From: Catenovulum agarivorans DS-2
GTDB lineage: Bacteria > Pseudomonadota > Gammaproteobacteria > Enterobacterales > Alteromonadaceae
Assembly (NCBI RefSeq): GCF_000568405.1
Contig: NZ_ARZY01000045.1
Span: 1-37,034, forward strand
Reading direction: 5' to 3'
DNA length: 37,034 nt
Part shown: in pieces, positions 1-10,278 of the stretch
How the letters are laid out: every line of letters begins with the position of its first letter
Position numbering within the stretch: position 1 is the first letter of the stretch
Made by a program: the position numbers and the translations under genes
The notes under the pieces: generated by a model
What the model saw: the letters and a program-made list of their open reading frames with translations, nothing else
Told to the model about the DNA's origin: nothing
Database searches by the model: none

Positions 1-79
1 TTATGGTCTAGTAATTTCCATATATTGCACCGAACTTGCAGCAATCTTGATTGCACCATACTTACAGCGCTTCAACACA
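1..79. other. Non-coding edge downstream of yejF
   Basis: These bases lie downstream of the yejF stop on the minus strand. I see no recognisable gene and no clear hairpin plus T-run that would serve as a yejF terminator. A neighbouring gene may begin outside the window. Confidence 0.4.
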
Positions 80-1672
80 CTAAAAAGCCGTCGCGATCAA
101 CTGCTTAGTATAATCCTGCTCAGGCGCATTAAACACCCGCTCACACGAACCACACTCAACAACCTTACCAGCACGCATAACCAAAACCTGATCACACAAA
201 GCCTTCACAACCTTCAAATCATGACTAATAAACAAATAAGTCAAATTAAACTCATGCTGCAAACGCTTAAGCAACTGCAACACCTGAAACTGCACAGTGC
301 GATCCAACGACGACGTAGGCTCATCCAAAATAATAAACTTCGGCTTCATCACCAAAGCACGAGCCAACGCAATACGCTGACGCTGTCCACCAGAAAACTC
401 ATGCGGATACCTATGACGAATATCAGGGTCAAGCTCAACCGCCTGCATCGCCTCAATAATTTGCAGCTCACGCCACTGCGCATCACCCAAATTATTAATT
501 TCCAACCCCTCGCCAATAATCTCACTCACCAACATACGTGGACTCAAACTGCCATACGGGTCCTGAAAAACAAACTGCATATCACGGCGTAAACTGACTA
601 AATCAGCCTTAGAAAGCTTATTCAAATCTTTACCAGCGAACGACAAACCACCTTCCGACTCAATCAAACGCAACAAAGCTTTTGATAAAGTCGTTTTACC
701 ACTGCCACTTTCACCAACAACCCCTAACGCACTGCCCTGCTTGATCTCAAAATCAATCTGATCAACCGCCTTCACATGACCAACAACACGGCGCAACAAT
801 CCACGTTCAATCGGAAACCACACTTTAAGCTTGTCCGCTTTAACCAACAAATCAGCATTTTCAGGCGTCGAACAAAACCTATCCGGCGGCTCAGCATTAA
901 TTAACTTAACCGTGTAAGGATGCTGCGGGTTAGTAAATACTTGCTCGCTATCACCTTGCTCAACAATGTGGCCATGTTCCATCACTGCAACTTTATCAGC
1001 CACTTGCCGCACCACTGCTAAATCATGGCTAATAAACAATACAGCCATATTCATTTCCGCTTTAAGCTTCTTAATCAACTGCAAAATTTGCGCCTGTACA
1101 GTCACATCCAGCGCAGTGGTAGGCTCATCAGCGATTAACAACTTAGGGGTATTAATCAACGCCATTGCAATCATAATGCGCTGCTTCTCACCACCCGAAA
1201 ACTGATGAGGATAATCAGTCATGCGCGATTCAGCATTACGAATGCCCACTTTATTCAACCAATCTAAAATAACAGGACGGCTTTGTTTAAGTGACAAACC
1301 TTGGTGAATTGCTAAGGTTTCGCTTAACTGGCGCTCAATTGTATGCAAAGGGTTAAGCGACATCATAGGCTCTTGAAAAATAACCCCAACTTTATTACCA
1401 CGCCATTTACGCAACTGGCTCTGTTTAGCCGATAAAACCGATTCGCCATCCAATAAAATATCACCTGATAAATATTGAGCTGGCGGCTCGGCTAACAAAC
1501 GCAAAACCGACATCGCGGTAACCGACTTACCACTGCCACTCTCACCCACCAAAGCTAAAGTCTCACCTTGATTAATCGCAAAATTCACCTCATGCACAAC
1601 TTGGCGAACCTGCTCTCCTTGGCGAAATCCAATAGATAAATTATTTATGCTTAAAGTCGCTACATCAGCCAT
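80..1672 (-). CDS. yejF: YejF, dual-domain ABC transporter ATPase for peptide uptake
   Basis: This 530-residue cytoplasmic ATPase carries two fused nucleotide-binding domains and would energise the YejBE permease. Each half has a Walker A GESGSGK(S/T) (first near residues 43-50, second near 320), an ABC signature (SGGEKQR in the first half, SGGQRQR in the second), and a Walker B followed by DEPT. The length matches E. coli YejF (about 529). In enterobacteria the YejABEF system imports oligopeptides, including microcin C; that role here is inferred from homology. Its ATG overlaps the yejE stop by one base (TAATG), so the two are translationally coupled. The alternative, a generic dipeptide transporter ATPase (DppD-DppF fusion), is less likely given the full yej gene order. 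Confidence 0.93.
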   Translation of the reverse strand: MADVATLSINNLSIGFRQGEQVRQVVHEVNFAINQGETLALVGESGSGKSVTAMSVLRLLAEPPAQYLSGDILLDGESVLSAKQSQLRKWRGNKVGVIFQEPMMSLNPLHTIERQLSETLAIHQGLSLKQSRPVILDWLNKVGIRNAESRMTDYPHQFSGGEKQRIMIAMALINTPKLLIADEPTTALDVTVQAQILQLIKKLKAEMNMAVLFISHDLAVVRQVADKVAVMEHGHIVEQGDSEQVFTNPQHPYTVKLINAEPPDRFCSTPENADLLVKADKLKVWFPIERGLLRRVVGHVKAVDQIDFEIKQGSALGVVGESGSGKTTLSKALLRLIESEGGLSFAGKDLNKLSKADLVSLRRDMQFVFQDPYGSLSPRMLVSEIIGEGLEINNLGDAQWRELQIIEAMQAVELDPDIRHRYPHEFSGGQRQRIALARALVMKPKFIILDEPTSSLDRTVQFQVLQLLKRLQHEFNLTYLFISHDLKVVKALCDQVLVMRAGKVVECGSCERVFNAPEQDYTKQLIATAF

Positions 1673-2697
1673 TAATAACTCTTCCTCGGATCGTATGCAT
1701 CACGAATACCTTCGCCAACAAAAACCAACAACATCAAAATAAGCCCAAGCGAACCAAAAGCCGTTAACCCCAACCAAGGCGCTTGAATATTCGCTTTACC
1801 TTGCGCCAACAACTCACCCAGCGACGGCTCGCCAGGTGGCAAACCAAAACCTAAAAAGTCGAGTGAAGTTAAAATAGTCACAGAGCCAGACAAACTAAAC
1901 GGCAACATAGCCAAAGTGGCTACCATAGCGTTGGGTAAAATATGTTTAAACATTAACCTTGAATCCGACATGCCCATGGCTTTCGCTGCCAACACATATT
2001 CAAAATTACGGCAACGCAAAAACTCAGCGCGCACCACACCAACAAAACCCATCCAGCCAAATAACAAAGTAATAAAAATCAGCCAAGCAACATTCGGGGT
2101 AATAAAATTCACCAAAATAATCAGCATAAACAACTGAGGTAAACCACCCCAAATTTCCATAAACCTTTGTAGCCAAATATCCACCCAGCCACCATAAAAG
2201 CCTTGCACAGCGCCCAAACTAATCCCAATAATGGCCGAAGCTATGGTAACGGCAAAACCAAATAAAACACTCAATCTAAAACCATAAATCACCCGAGCTA
2301 ACACATCTTGGCCTTTATCATCCGTACCTAGCCAATTATCCACGGTAGGCGCACTCGGTGCAGGTGTCGGCAAATCATAATTAATGGTTGAATGATGATA
2401 AGGAATAAGCGGCCAATAAATCGTGCCACCCGCCTCTTCGATTAACTCTTGAATATATGGGTCGCGATAATCGGCGGCTAAATCGAACTCACCACCAAAA
2501 GTAGTCTCAGAATATTCAACAAATATAGGGCTATACCACTGACCCTTGTATTGAATGGCAATCGGCTGATCATTGGCAATAAACTCAGCCAACAAACAAA
2601 ACGAGAATAAAATTGAAAACAACCATAACGAATAAAAGGCTCGGCGGTTACTTTTAAAACGCGCCCATCTTTGTTGATTAATTGCACTTAACGCCAT
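1672..2697 (-). CDS. yejE: YejE, peptide ABC transporter inner-membrane permease
   Basis: This 341-residue permease has a membrane anchor near residues 20-42, then a periplasmic stretch, then several hydrophobic helices in the C-terminal two thirds. The DppC-type binding-protein-dependent transport domain carries the cytoplasmic coupling-loop sequence around RAEFLRCRNFEYVLAAKAMG, where contact with the ATPase is expected. The length equals that of E. coli YejE. The long loop before the transport domain, with LGTDDKGQDVLARVIYG, is typical of the DppC/OppC class. It lies between yejB and yejF with one-base TAATG overlaps on both sides, so the operon is tightly coupled. Confidence 0.93.
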   Translation of the reverse strand: MALSAINQQRWARFKSNRRAFYSLWLFSILFSFCLLAEFIANDQPIAIQYKGQWYSPIFVEYSETTFGGEFDLAADYRDPYIQELIEEAGGTIYWPLIPYHHSTINYDLPTPAPSAPTVDNWLGTDDKGQDVLARVIYGFRLSVLFGFAVTIASAIIGISLGAVQGFYGGWVDIWLQRFMEIWGGLPQLFMLIILVNFITPNVAWLIFITLLFGWMGFVGVVRAEFLRCRNFEYVLAAKAMGMSDSRLMFKHILPNAMVATLAMLPFSLSGSVTILTSLDFLGFGLPPGEPSLGELLAQGKANIQAPWLGLTAFGSLGLILMLLVFVGEGIRDAYDPRKSY

Positions 2698-3788
2698 TAT
2701 TTTTGTGCCTCAAAATCAATTCGTGGATCAATCACCATATACATCACATCACTGATAATATTCAGCAATAAACCAACCAAGGTGAATACATACAAGGTGG
2801 CAAAAATAACCGGATAATCACGCTGCACCGTGGTTTCGTAAAACAGTAAACCTAAACCATCTAACGAGAAGATAATTTCAATAATAAGTGAGCTGCCAAA
2901 AAACACACCAATTAATGAGGCTGGCAAACCAGCAACAATCACCAACATAGCGTTGCGAAACACATGTTTATATAAAATGCTATTTTCGGTTAAGCCTTTG
3001 GCGCGAGCGGTCATCACATACTGACGGTTAATTTCATCTAAAAACAAGTTTTTAGTCAGCATAGTTAAACCAGCAAAACCGCCAATCACAGTGGCAATAA
3101 TCGGCAAAGTCATATGCCAAAAATAATCAACAATTTTGCCCCACAGGCTTAATTCTTCCCAATTATTTGAAGTTAAACCACGCAGCGGGAACCAATCTAA
3201 AAAGCTGCCACCGGCAAACAAAATTACCAATAACACCGCAAATAAAAATGCAGGAATAGCACTAGCGGCTAACACCACTGTTGTGGTCCAAATATCAAAA
3301 TTAGAGCTGTGCTTAATCGCTTTGCGAATGCCAAGCGGAATGGATATCAGATAAATAATTAAAGTAGACCACAGGCCAAGTGAGATAGAAACCGGCAAAC
3401 GCTCAATAATTAAGTCAACAACCGCTTTGCCGCGAAACAAACTCTCACCAAAATCAAAAGTGGCGTAGTTACCGAGCATTTCCCAAAAGCGTTCACTAAT
3501 GGGTTTATCAAAACCAAAGCGTTTTTCAATTTCAGCTATCTCTTCATCGGTTAAGCCCCCCGCACCACGGTAATTACCGCCCTCACCTTGAGCTTGGTCT
3601 AAACCATCAGAGCCTGCACCGCTTAACCTTTGCTGCATTACATTTTCATCACCAATCCCTGAATGAGCGGCAATATATTGGTCAACCGGCCCGCCCGGAG
3701 CCAACTGAATAATAAAAAAGTTTAGTGCAATAATCGCAAAAAAGGTTGGCACCACCAGCAGTAGGCGGCGCAGAATATATGCTGTCAT
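2697..3788 (-). CDS. yejB: YejB, peptide ABC transporter inner-membrane permease
   Basis: This 363-residue DppB-type permease has an N-terminal helix at about residues 8-28 ([19 protein letters not shown]), followed by [12 protein letters not shown], the usual motif after TM1 in DppB/OppB proteins. A Gly-rich periplasmic insertion (residues 45-80) follows, then five hydrophobic segments. The coupling loop contains [25 protein letters not shown]. Size and insertion match YejB (about 364 residues in E. coli). It pairs with YejE to form the transmembrane channel. The ATG is 31 bases after the yejA stop. Confidence 0.93.
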   Translation of the reverse strand: MTAYILRRLLLVVPTFFAIIALNFFIIQLAPGGPVDQYIAAHSGIGDENVMQQRLSGAGSDGLDQAQGEGGNYRGAGGLTDEEIAEIEKRFGFDKPISERFWEMLGNYATFDFGESLFRGKAVVDLIIERLPVSISLGLWSTLIIYLISIPLGIRKAIKHSSNFDIWTTTVVLAASAIPAFLFAVLLVILFAGGSFLDWFPLRGLTSNNWEELSLWGKIVDYFWHMTLPIIATVIGGFAGLTMLTKNLFLDEINRQYVMTARAKGLTENSILYKHVFRNAMLVIVAGLPASLIGVFFGSSLIIEIIFSLDGLGLLFYETTVQRDYPVIFATLYVFTLVGLLLNIISDVMYMVIDPRIDFEAQK

Positions 3789-3819
3789 TAATTACTACTA
3801 CTTAATGTTTAGGTTTAAA

Positions 3820-5676
3820 TTATTGTTTCTTTTGAGGTAGTTTTTTCGCTTTAGTTTCATCGTACCACCAAGTGCTTTCACCTAAAGCATATTTAGGTAA
3901 AGTTTTCGGACGAGAAAACTTATTCCAATAAGCAACCCGATACTCAGACACATGCCACTGCGGAATGGTGTAATACTCCCATAATAAAATGCGATCTAAC
4001 GCACGCGCATGCGGGATCAACATTTCATCATTCTCTTGATACTGCATAATTTTTTCAACCAGCTCATCAACAACAGGGTTTAACGCCCCAACTGCATTGT
4101 AAGTTGAATCTAAATAATCAGAATGCCATTCAAGACGCAAAATTTCGCCCGGAAAGCCGCCACGCGCCATATGTGAGACCACCATTTCAAATTCGCGTTC
4201 ACGCAAACGATTAATATACTGCGAAGCGTCCGACACCAAACGAATATTCATTTTTGCGCCAATGCGCTCAACATTCTTTTTAAATGGCATGACAATGCGT
4301 TCCATCGACGCACTGTATAACAAAATCTCAAATTCAAACTGCTTGCCATTGGCATCGACCAATTTATTATTTTTAGTGGTGTAACCTGCTTGTTTAAACA
4401 AACTGAGTGCCTTGCGCATTTCGCGGCGAATGTTACCGCTGCCATCAGTTTTATTTAATGCAAAAGGTTTACTAAATAACTCATCCGGAATTTTGCCTTT
4501 GTATTGCTGCAAAATCTCTAACTCTTCGCCCTGCGGTAAACCAGTTGAAGCATATGGCGTATTCATAAAATGGCTGAAGTTGCGCGTATACGAACCATAA
4601 AACAAATTTTTATTGGTCCATTCAAAATCAAATAACAAATTTAATGCTTGGCGGACACGTCGGTCTTTAAACTGCGGCTTCTGTACATTAAATACAAAAG
4701 CTTGATTGCCCGAAGGCAACTGATGAGCAATTTCAGCTTTTACAATATAACCCTTGTCGAATGCCTCACCTACGTACTGAGTCGCCCAGTTTTTAGAAAT
4801 ATTTTCCGTTCTAAAATCATATTCGCCTTTTTTAAAGGCCTCCATTAACACTGTTTCATCTAAATAATAATCAATGCGGACACTATCAAAGTTTAGCGTG
4901 CCTACCTTGGTTGGATGGTTACGTGCCCAATAATCCTTTTTACGTTGGTAAACAATATATTTGCCCATTTCATAATCCCCAACCACATACGCACCGCTGC
5001 CTAAAGGTGGCTGCTTAAAAGGCTCAGAAAAAGCTTTGTCTTTATAATAATGTTCTGGCAAAACAGTCAAACTTGCCAGCCCAAGCATCAACGCTTTGTC
5101 AGAACGTGGCAAAGTAAATTTAACAACAGAATCGCTCTCAACGGCTACCTCAACGCCTTGATAAATCTTTCTAAATTGAGGCACACCATCTTTCATAAAG
5201 GTATTAAACGAAAATGCGACATCAGACGCGCTAATCTTTTTACCGTCTTGAAAACGGGCTTGCTCATTCAGGTAAAACTTAATCCAAGAATAATCTGCAG
5301 GGTATTCTACCTCTTGCGCGATTAAGCCATAATACACCTCAATTTCATCATCATTGGCAACCATTAAAGAATCAAATAATCCTTCAATTCCACTAGGAGA
5401 CGACCCGCGCATGGCGTAACGATTAAAATTATCAAAAGTGCCTTGAGTCGCCAACACCATCTCACCACCTTGTGGCGCATTTGGGTTAACATAATTCCAA
5501 TGTTTAAAATTGGCCGGATAAGCAGGCTGACCACGCAGCGCAATTGAAGACGCCCTAACCGTAGTCGCGGCTGAGTCATTCGCATGAACAGAATTTATTG
5601 CACAAAAATTAACTAACAGTAACAATATACTGACAAAATGAATGATGTTTCTATTTAATAAGTGAATAAATTCCAT
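3820..5676 (-). CDS. yejA: YejA, periplasmic peptide-binding protein
   Basis: This periplasmic solute-binding protein delivers peptides to YejBE. The N-terminus is a long signal peptide, a hydrophobic core (IIHFVSILLLLVNFCAINSVHA) ending at an Ala-X-Ala-type site near residue 33. The SBP_bac_5 fold continues for about 580 residues, with HWNYVNPNAPQGGEMVLATQG near the mature N-terminus, as in YejA-type proteins. I chose the ATG at 5676, 618 codons, because GGAG lies nine bases upstream; an in-frame TTG one codon earlier is less likely. It is the first gene of the yejABEF operon and is divergent from the diguanylate cyclase gene, with 95 bases between the start codons. Confidence 0.92.
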   Translation of the reverse strand: MEFIHLLNRNIIHFVSILLLLVNFCAINSVHANDSAATTVRASSIALRGQPAYPANFKHWNYVNPNAPQGGEMVLATQGTFDNFNRYAMRGSSPSGIEGLFDSLMVANDDEIEVYYGLIAQEVEYPADYSWIKFYLNEQARFQDGKKISASDVAFSFNTFMKDGVPQFRKIYQGVEVAVESDSVVKFTLPRSDKALMLGLASLTVLPEHYYKDKAFSEPFKQPPLGSGAYVVGDYEMGKYIVYQRKKDYWARNHPTKVGTLNFDSVRIDYYLDETVLMEAFKKGEYDFRTENISKNWATQYVGEAFDKGYIVKAEIAHQLPSGNQAFVFNVQKPQFKDRRVRQALNLLFDFEWTNKNLFYGSYTRNFSHFMNTPYASTGLPQGEELEILQQYKGKIPDELFSKPFALNKTDGSGNIRREMRKALSLFKQAGYTTKNNKLVDANGKQFEFEILLYSASMERIVMPFKKNVERIGAKMNIRLVSDASQYINRLREREFEMVVSHMARGGFPGEILRLEWHSDYLDSTYNAVGALNPVVDELVEKIMQYQENDEMLIPHARALDRILLWEYYTIPQWHVSEYRVAYWNKFSRPKTLPKYALGESTWWYDETKAKKLPQKKQ

Positions 5677-5771
5677 CAAATTTGACTCCGATAATGTTTT
5701 AATTAGGCTATATTAAATACATCGCCAAGTTTATATAAAGCTAAGGTAGCCTGTAAAGCTGTATCATAAGT

Positions 5772-7337
5772 ATGAAAATAAACATAAAATTAACCTTGCT
5801 CGTCGCTTTAGTTGCAATTGTTTCCGGCATACTTATTTCATTGCTGTCGTACTCGCATATCTTAAAAAACAGCCAATTAGAAGCCGATCAAACCATACAG
5901 TCTTTAGCTGCCACTGTATATAGCACAGCTTCAGCCGCAGCTTACCTGAACGACGAACCATTAGCCAACGATGTAATTTCAGGCTTACTAAAAAATACAG
6001 TTGTCGAATGTGCCGAAATTACCAGCCCCAAATTAAAGCAGTTACGCGCTATTCACTGCGATAAAGCACAATTACATACAGAAAACCTATACTCGCCGTT
6101 TAACGCTAACGAAATAATAGGCGAACTGCGAATCTACAAAAATATCAGTTCGGTTGAAGACAAAGCGTTATCGCAAGTTACCAGCGCGATCACCAGTATA
6201 TTCCTCATCGTATTTATTATCGCAATTTGTACCTTAGTGATAACCTATCTATTGGTTTCACACCCAATTGCAATGCTCGCAGACGAATTAGAAAACATCG
6301 ACTTTACCCACGAAGAAACCGACAGACTCACCACGCAATCGCGCAGTGACGAACTCGGGTTAATCAGAAACATAGTTAATAGAATGCTCGCAAAGCTAGA
6401 CGAGCGCTTGCAACACGAACGAAACTTATCAGCACAAAAAGAAAAACTCGCCAGCAACTTTAAAATGATTTGTGACATATCCACCAGCGCACTGGTTGTC
6501 ACTGACGAAAAATTAAACTTGTTATCTGTTAATCCCAAATTTAAAGAGCTTTGGTATAAAAACAGTGGCCAGCATGAGGTTGTGTACGATGACAATTGGT
6601 TAGAAAAAATATCATTTGAAGTAGATGAAATTAAACAAAAAATACTCGACTACCCCAAACTAAATACTTCGCAAACCATAGAAATAGAGGTGCGCAAACC
6701 AACCGACAGCGACATGGAAGCACAATGGTTTGACTTAACCTTTAACAAAGCAGAAAACATGTTTGGGGAAATAAACGTGTTTGTCATCATCAGTGATATT
6801 ACCGAAGCACGTCAAAAACTGTTACTAACTGAATTTGAAGCAGACCACGACACACTGACCCATCTTAAAAACCGTCGCTCAACCCGCAGAATAATCGAAA
6901 AAATTCTCGACACCAGCGAGCTCACCCCAGAATTTGCGCTACTGTTAGTCGACCTAGATGGATTTAAAGCAGTAAATGATACCTACGGCCACGACGCGGG
7001 CGATACGGTACTGATTGAAGTAGCAAACCGATATCGAAAACTGACACGAAAATCAGATATTGTCTGTAGATGGGGCGGCGACGAATTTTTAATTGTGCTG
7101 ACCAATGTAAACCAAACAGAAGTAGAGATAATAGCCGAGAAATTAGTACAGGCGACCGCCGTGCCGATTCAACTTGATGACGATACCACCGCCCAGATAG
7201 GAAGCAGTATTGGCGCGGCTTTATATCCTAAATCAGGCAAAGACTTCGACAAACTATTTGACCATGCAGACCATGCCATGTACCAAGTTAAAAAGCAGGG
7301 GAAAAACGCGTTTGCCATCTACCAATGGCAAGAATAA
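5772..7337 (+). CDS. Membrane diguanylate cyclase with HAMP, PAS-like and GGDEF domains
   Basis: This 521-residue inner-membrane enzyme is expected to make cyclic di-GMP from two GTP. TM1 is at about residues 7-28, a periplasmic sensor region at 29-138, TM2 at 140-162, a HAMP-like region at 163-215 and a PAS-like segment at 230-350. The GGDEF domain spans about 355-520. The catalytic motif is intact (RWGGDEF near 433-439), and the inhibitory I-site RxxD (RKSD, 426-429) lies five residues before it, so product feedback is expected. There is no EAL or HD-GYP domain. The ligand of the periplasmic region is unknown. It is divergent from yejA and convergent with the phosphate-binding-like gene. 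A link to the exopolysaccharide locus is possible but is only inference. Confidence 0.9.
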   Translation: MKINIKLTLLVALVAIVSGILISLLSYSHILKNSQLEADQTIQSLAATVYSTASAAAYLNDEPLANDVISGLLKNTVVECAEITSPKLKQLRAIHCDKAQLHTENLYSPFNANEIIGELRIYKNISSVEDKALSQVTSAITSIFLIVFIIAICTLVITYLLVSHPIAMLADELENIDFTHEETDRLTTQSRSDELGLIRNIVNRMLAKLDERLQHERNLSAQKEKLASNFKMICDISTSALVVTDEKLNLLSVNPKFKELWYKNSGQHEVVYDDNWLEKISFEVDEIKQKILDYPKLNTSQTIEIEVRKPTDSDMEAQWFDLTFNKAENMFGEINVFVIISDITEARQKLLLTEFEADHDTLTHLKNRRSTRRIIEKILDTSELTPEFALLLVDLDGFKAVNDTYGHDAGDTVLIEVANRYRKLTRKSDIVCRWGGDEFLIVLTNVNQTEVEIIAEKLVQATAVPIQLDDDTTAQIGSSIGAALYPKSGKDFDKLFDHADHAMYQVKKQGKNAFAIYQWQE

Positions 7338-7349
7338 ATCCAGCACAAA

Positions 7350-7376
7350 AAGTTAAAAGCGGTAAACCACTTTAAC
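7350..7376 (-). terminator. Rho-independent terminator after the porin/phosphate-binding-like operon
   Basis: Read on the minus strand, GTTAAAGTGG pairs with CCGCTTTTAAC around a TTTA loop, with one bulged A and one T:G wobble, and is followed by five T residues. The stem overlaps the stop codon of the minus-strand phosphate-binding-like gene and sits just after the stop of the plus-strand cyclase. It may act for the minus strand and possibly in both directions. Confidence 0.55.
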
Positions 7377-7778
7377 CTTATCTGTCACATATTGCTCATC
7401 CACATAAGCAACAGCATTTGGATTTTTTTGTACATACTTTAACGCATCACTTGGGGTGTCTAACTCAATTGGGGGTAAGTAGCGCCCGGTAAATTTAAGC
7501 CGAGCCCAATAACTATTAATTTTTGCCAGCGACAAGCCAGTCGCTTGAAAATAAAAGTTTTCTTTATAGCTAGACTCATTAGGTAAATCGACCGGCTCAG
7601 CAGAAGTGCCATTTGGAAACGCCATATAGCGACCAGTATAAATATCTATCACATTAGTCAGGCTTAACTGTTCAACCGGATTCTCTTTGTTTACAACCAC
7701 AACAAGCTCGGCGGCTGCAGTGTAACTACAGCTCATTAATAAAGAAGCGGCAAATACTTTATGGGCAATTTTTGTCAT
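7353..7778 (-). CDS. Small PstS-like periplasmic phosphate-binding-family protein
   Basis: This 141-residue protein has a clear signal peptide (MTKIAHKVFAASLLMSCSYTAAAE, cleavage near AAA-E). The mature part resembles the short proteins usually annotated as phosphate ABC transporter substrate-binding protein. Examples are ENPVEQLSLTNVIDIYTGR near the N-terminus and ALKYVQKNPNAVAYVDE near the C-terminus, where PstS-type proteins have comparable segments. It is about half the length of a full PstS, so it is a single lobe and may not bind phosphate in the usual way. No transporter genes lie nearby. It begins one base after the stop of the upstream porin gene, which indicates coupled translation. 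The function is uncertain. Confidence 0.75.
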   Translation of the reverse strand: MTKIAHKVFAASLLMSCSYTAAAELVVVVNKENPVEQLSLTNVIDIYTGRYMAFPNGTSAEPVDLPNESSYKENFYFQATGLSLAKINSYWARLKFTGRYLPPIELDTPSDALKYVQKNPNAVAYVDEQYVTDKVKVVYRF

Positions 7779-7779
7779 A

Positions 7780-9069
7780 TTAAAACACCCAATCTAAGCC
7801 AACAGCTAAAATATTGACCACTTCAGCAGGGTTACGCGCAACCGTATCCCTAAACCACAAACCCGCGCCATCTTTATGTACCCAAGCACGCTGGATTTGC
7901 GCTTTAAAAGCGATATCTGCTTGTAAATCTAAGCGAAAACCTAAAGTTAAACTATGCTGCTCGTATTTTACGTTTAACGACTGCACAATTGCGTCTAACG
8001 ATTGCGCAACATCCGTTTGTGTGGCAGCAGACAAGGCGGCCAATAACAACGGAGATGGCTGAGTTGAAGGTTGATAACCATCTTCAGTACTGATACTAGA
8101 CACAACAATAAAGGGTGAAAGCTTGCCCAGCCTATGGGTATATTGGACATAACCCGCAATGCTATCGGGTGCTAAATAAGAATCAGTTGCTAGCTTGCCA
8201 AGCTCGCCTCGCCAATAACCATCAAGCTTATTATATTCAACAGCCAATGAAGAATAACTAAAATCAGTATTTTTAATTCGATAGGCATTCAAAAGATCAA
8301 CCGCACCATTCCAACCGGGTAAACCCAGTGCAGGCGGTGGCGCAGCCAATGTATTCGCAAACTGCTCTACACTTTGGTCGACATTGTAGCCATCATGTGT
8401 TGCTTTAGTATAACCAGCTCTAAACAACCAGCTACCATATTCAATCGCAACATTCGCCCCAAAAAGATCTTTTAATGGGGTAATAACATCAAAGCCTTCA
8501 ATATTCACCCACACATCACTATTGCCAGTATAAGCATTAGCCGCTAAAAACATTCGGCCAAAACGTTTTTGAAAGCCAACATCAATGCCATCAATACTAC
8601 TGACAGGTATTTGCGCATAAAAATCGTGAACCGGATAAACCGTATCTTGGCTGTAGCCAATAAAACGCGTGTCACTTAAAAGATAGAGTTTGGGCGAAAA
8701 GCGGCCAACACGAACTAACCACTCAGGGTTAGGACTATAATTGAGCGTTGCAATTTTAACGCGATCAGAAAAGTCATCGGTTCTTTCGCGCCGAAACACC
8801 ACCTGACTGACAAAATCCCATTGCGGGTTAAACTGGTGATTAACTTGAAAACCAACCAGACTCAAGTCGAGTAACTCAAATTCACCACGCGAGCCAGACT
8901 CAGAAGAAGCGATATTCGTACGAAATGCCAACTCAGAACTGTCTGCGTGATAACCGACGATAGATCCAAAGCCAGAAACATGCGTTTTACTTTGCGCTTG
9001 CACTGTTGCAGTGAATAAACACACAAAATAAATGACTAATAAATCAACACGTAACCATTTTGCTTGCAT
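7780..9069 (-). CDS. Outer-membrane beta-barrel, porin-like protein
   Basis: The predicted product of about 429 residues has an N-terminal signal (hydrophobic LLVIYFVCLFTATVQAQS, cut near AQA) and many alternating-hydrophobicity strands. It ends in an aromatic residue (GLDWVF), the typical C-terminal signal for BAM insertion. Segments such as WDFVSQVVFRRERTDDF and NPEWLVRVGRFSPKLYLLSDTRFIGYS are typical of porin-like barrels of marine gammaproteobacteria. No specific substrate can be read from the sequence. I prefer the ATG at 9069 over the in-frame TTG at 9081. Linkage with the phosphate-binding-like gene, one base away, suggests the two work together in the envelope, perhaps in anion acquisition; that is inference. 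Confidence 0.75.
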   Translation of the reverse strand: MQAKWLRVDLLVIYFVCLFTATVQAQSKTHVSGFGSIVGYHADSSELAFRTNIASSESGSRGEFELLDLSLVGFQVNHQFNPQWDFVSQVVFRRERTDDFSDRVKIATLNYSPNPEWLVRVGRFSPKLYLLSDTRFIGYSQDTVYPVHDFYAQIPVSSIDGIDVGFQKRFGRMFLAANAYTGNSDVWVNIEGFDVITPLKDLFGANVAIEYGSWLFRAGYTKATHDGYNVDQSVEQFANTLAAPPPALGLPGWNGAVDLLNAYRIKNTDFSYSSLAVEYNKLDGYWRGELGKLATDSYLAPDSIAGYVQYTHRLGKLSPFIVVSSISTEDGYQPSTQPSPLLLAALSAATQTDVAQSLDAIVQSLNVKYEQHSLTLGFRLDLQADIAFKAQIQRAWVHKDGAGLWFRDTVARNPAEVVNILAVGLDWVF

Positions 9070-9129
9070 AGTGAAACTCAATTATAAATTGCACCGCCCA
9101 ACAATTTGAGCGGCTAACTAAATACTAGC

Positions 9130-10140
9130 TTATTTTTTCGGTTTTGCTATAAAACCAATTGCGTCATAAACTTTATCTAGCATAACTTGCGCACGCTCTG
9201 AAGCACGCTCAGCACCTTGCAACATCACCTTATTTAAAAAGTCCTGTTGCGAACGCATTTCAGCAAAACGCGTTTGAATCGGCTCAAGCAAAGCAACCAC
9301 AGCTTCGGCAGTGTCTTTCTTTAAATGACCATACATTTTATCTTCGTACTCAGGCACTAACGACTCTATGCTCTTACCAGTTGCACACGACAACAAAGTT
9401 AATAAATTAGAAACACCCGCTTTTTCTTCAACATCAAAATAAATACGCGCCTGCTCATCCGAGTCAGTCACTGCGCGTTTCACTTTTTTAGTAATTTTTT
9501 TCGGGTCTTCCAACAAACCAATAAAGTTACCTGGATTATCATCCGACTTAGACATTTTTTTAGTCGGCTCAAGTAAACTCATAATACGCGCGCCAGTTTC
9601 AGGAATATAAGGTTCAGGCACCTTAAAAACCTCACCATAAGCATTATTAAAGCGCGTAGCGATATCACGGCTTAACTCTAAATGCTGCTTTTGGTCATTA
9701 CCCACAGGTACTTGGTCAGCTTGATACAACAAAATATCCGCCGCCATTAAAGTCGGGTAAGCAAACAAACCCGCGTTAATGTTATTCTCGTTCTTTGCAG
9801 ACTTATCCTTAAACTGCGTCATACGATTTAACTCACCCATTTGCGTATAACAATTTAACGCCCACGCCAATTGAGTATGCTGAGGCACATGCGACTGCAA
9901 AAATATCGTGCTTTGATCAGGGTCAATACCACAGGCTAAATACAAAGCTAAACCGTCTAAACAAGCATTACGCAGCTTTTCAGGCTCTTGGCGCACAGTA
10001 ATCGCATGCAAATCAACAATTGAAAACAAACAATCGTATTCACCTTGCATACTCGCCCATTGACGTAACGCGCCCATGTAGTTACCAATTGTTAACTCAC
10101 CACTTGGCTGCGCACCACTAAAAACCACAGGTTTAGTCAT
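9130..10140 (-). CDS. trpS: Tryptophan-tRNA ligase
   Basis: This cytoplasmic class I aminoacyl-tRNA synthetase charges tRNA-Trp. Its 336 residues match the usual bacterial TrpS length (334 in E. coli). The HIGH-type motif appears as [17 protein letters not shown] near residues 12-28, and the KMSKS loop as KKMSKSDDN near 194-202. Between them, DLHAIT and the tryptophan-pocket sequence [26 protein letters not shown] are typical. It appears to be a single transcription unit. The 180 bases upstream, up to the tRNA, show no evident leader peptide or riboswitch. Confidence 0.97.
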   Translation of the reverse strand: MTKPVVFSGAQPSGELTIGNYMGALRQWASMQGEYDCLFSIVDLHAITVRQEPEKLRNACLDGLALYLACGIDPDQSTIFLQSHVPQHTQLAWALNCYTQMGELNRMTQFKDKSAKNENNINAGLFAYPTLMAADILLYQADQVPVGNDQKQHLELSRDIATRFNNAYGEVFKVPEPYIPETGARIMSLLEPTKKMSKSDDNPGNFIGLLEDPKKITKKVKRAVTDSDEQARIYFDVEEKAGVSNLLTLLSCATGKSIESLVPEYEDKMYGHLKKDTAEAVVALLEPIQTRFAEMRSQQDFLNKVMLQGAERASERAQVMLDKVYDAIGFIAKPKK

Positions 10141-10278
10141 ATATTCCTCTGTATTAATTCTTCTTGTGAAATTTGCCGATAATGAAAGACATTATACCTA
10201 TCAATTAAATTTTTTCTTTGGGTCATGTCGATAATTTTCAATTAATCTAGACTCTACATAAATTCGCGACACAATGGG

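Noticed and set aside
47-592. Plus-strand open frame of 181 codons
   Set aside because: It lies antisense to yejF, has a low-complexity Thr/Asn/Leu-rich composition and no family features, so it is a shadow frame.
9082-9129. Possible hairpin after trpS (GCCGC/GGCGG)
   Set aside because: The stem is only four or five pairs with a 12-base loop and no T-run.
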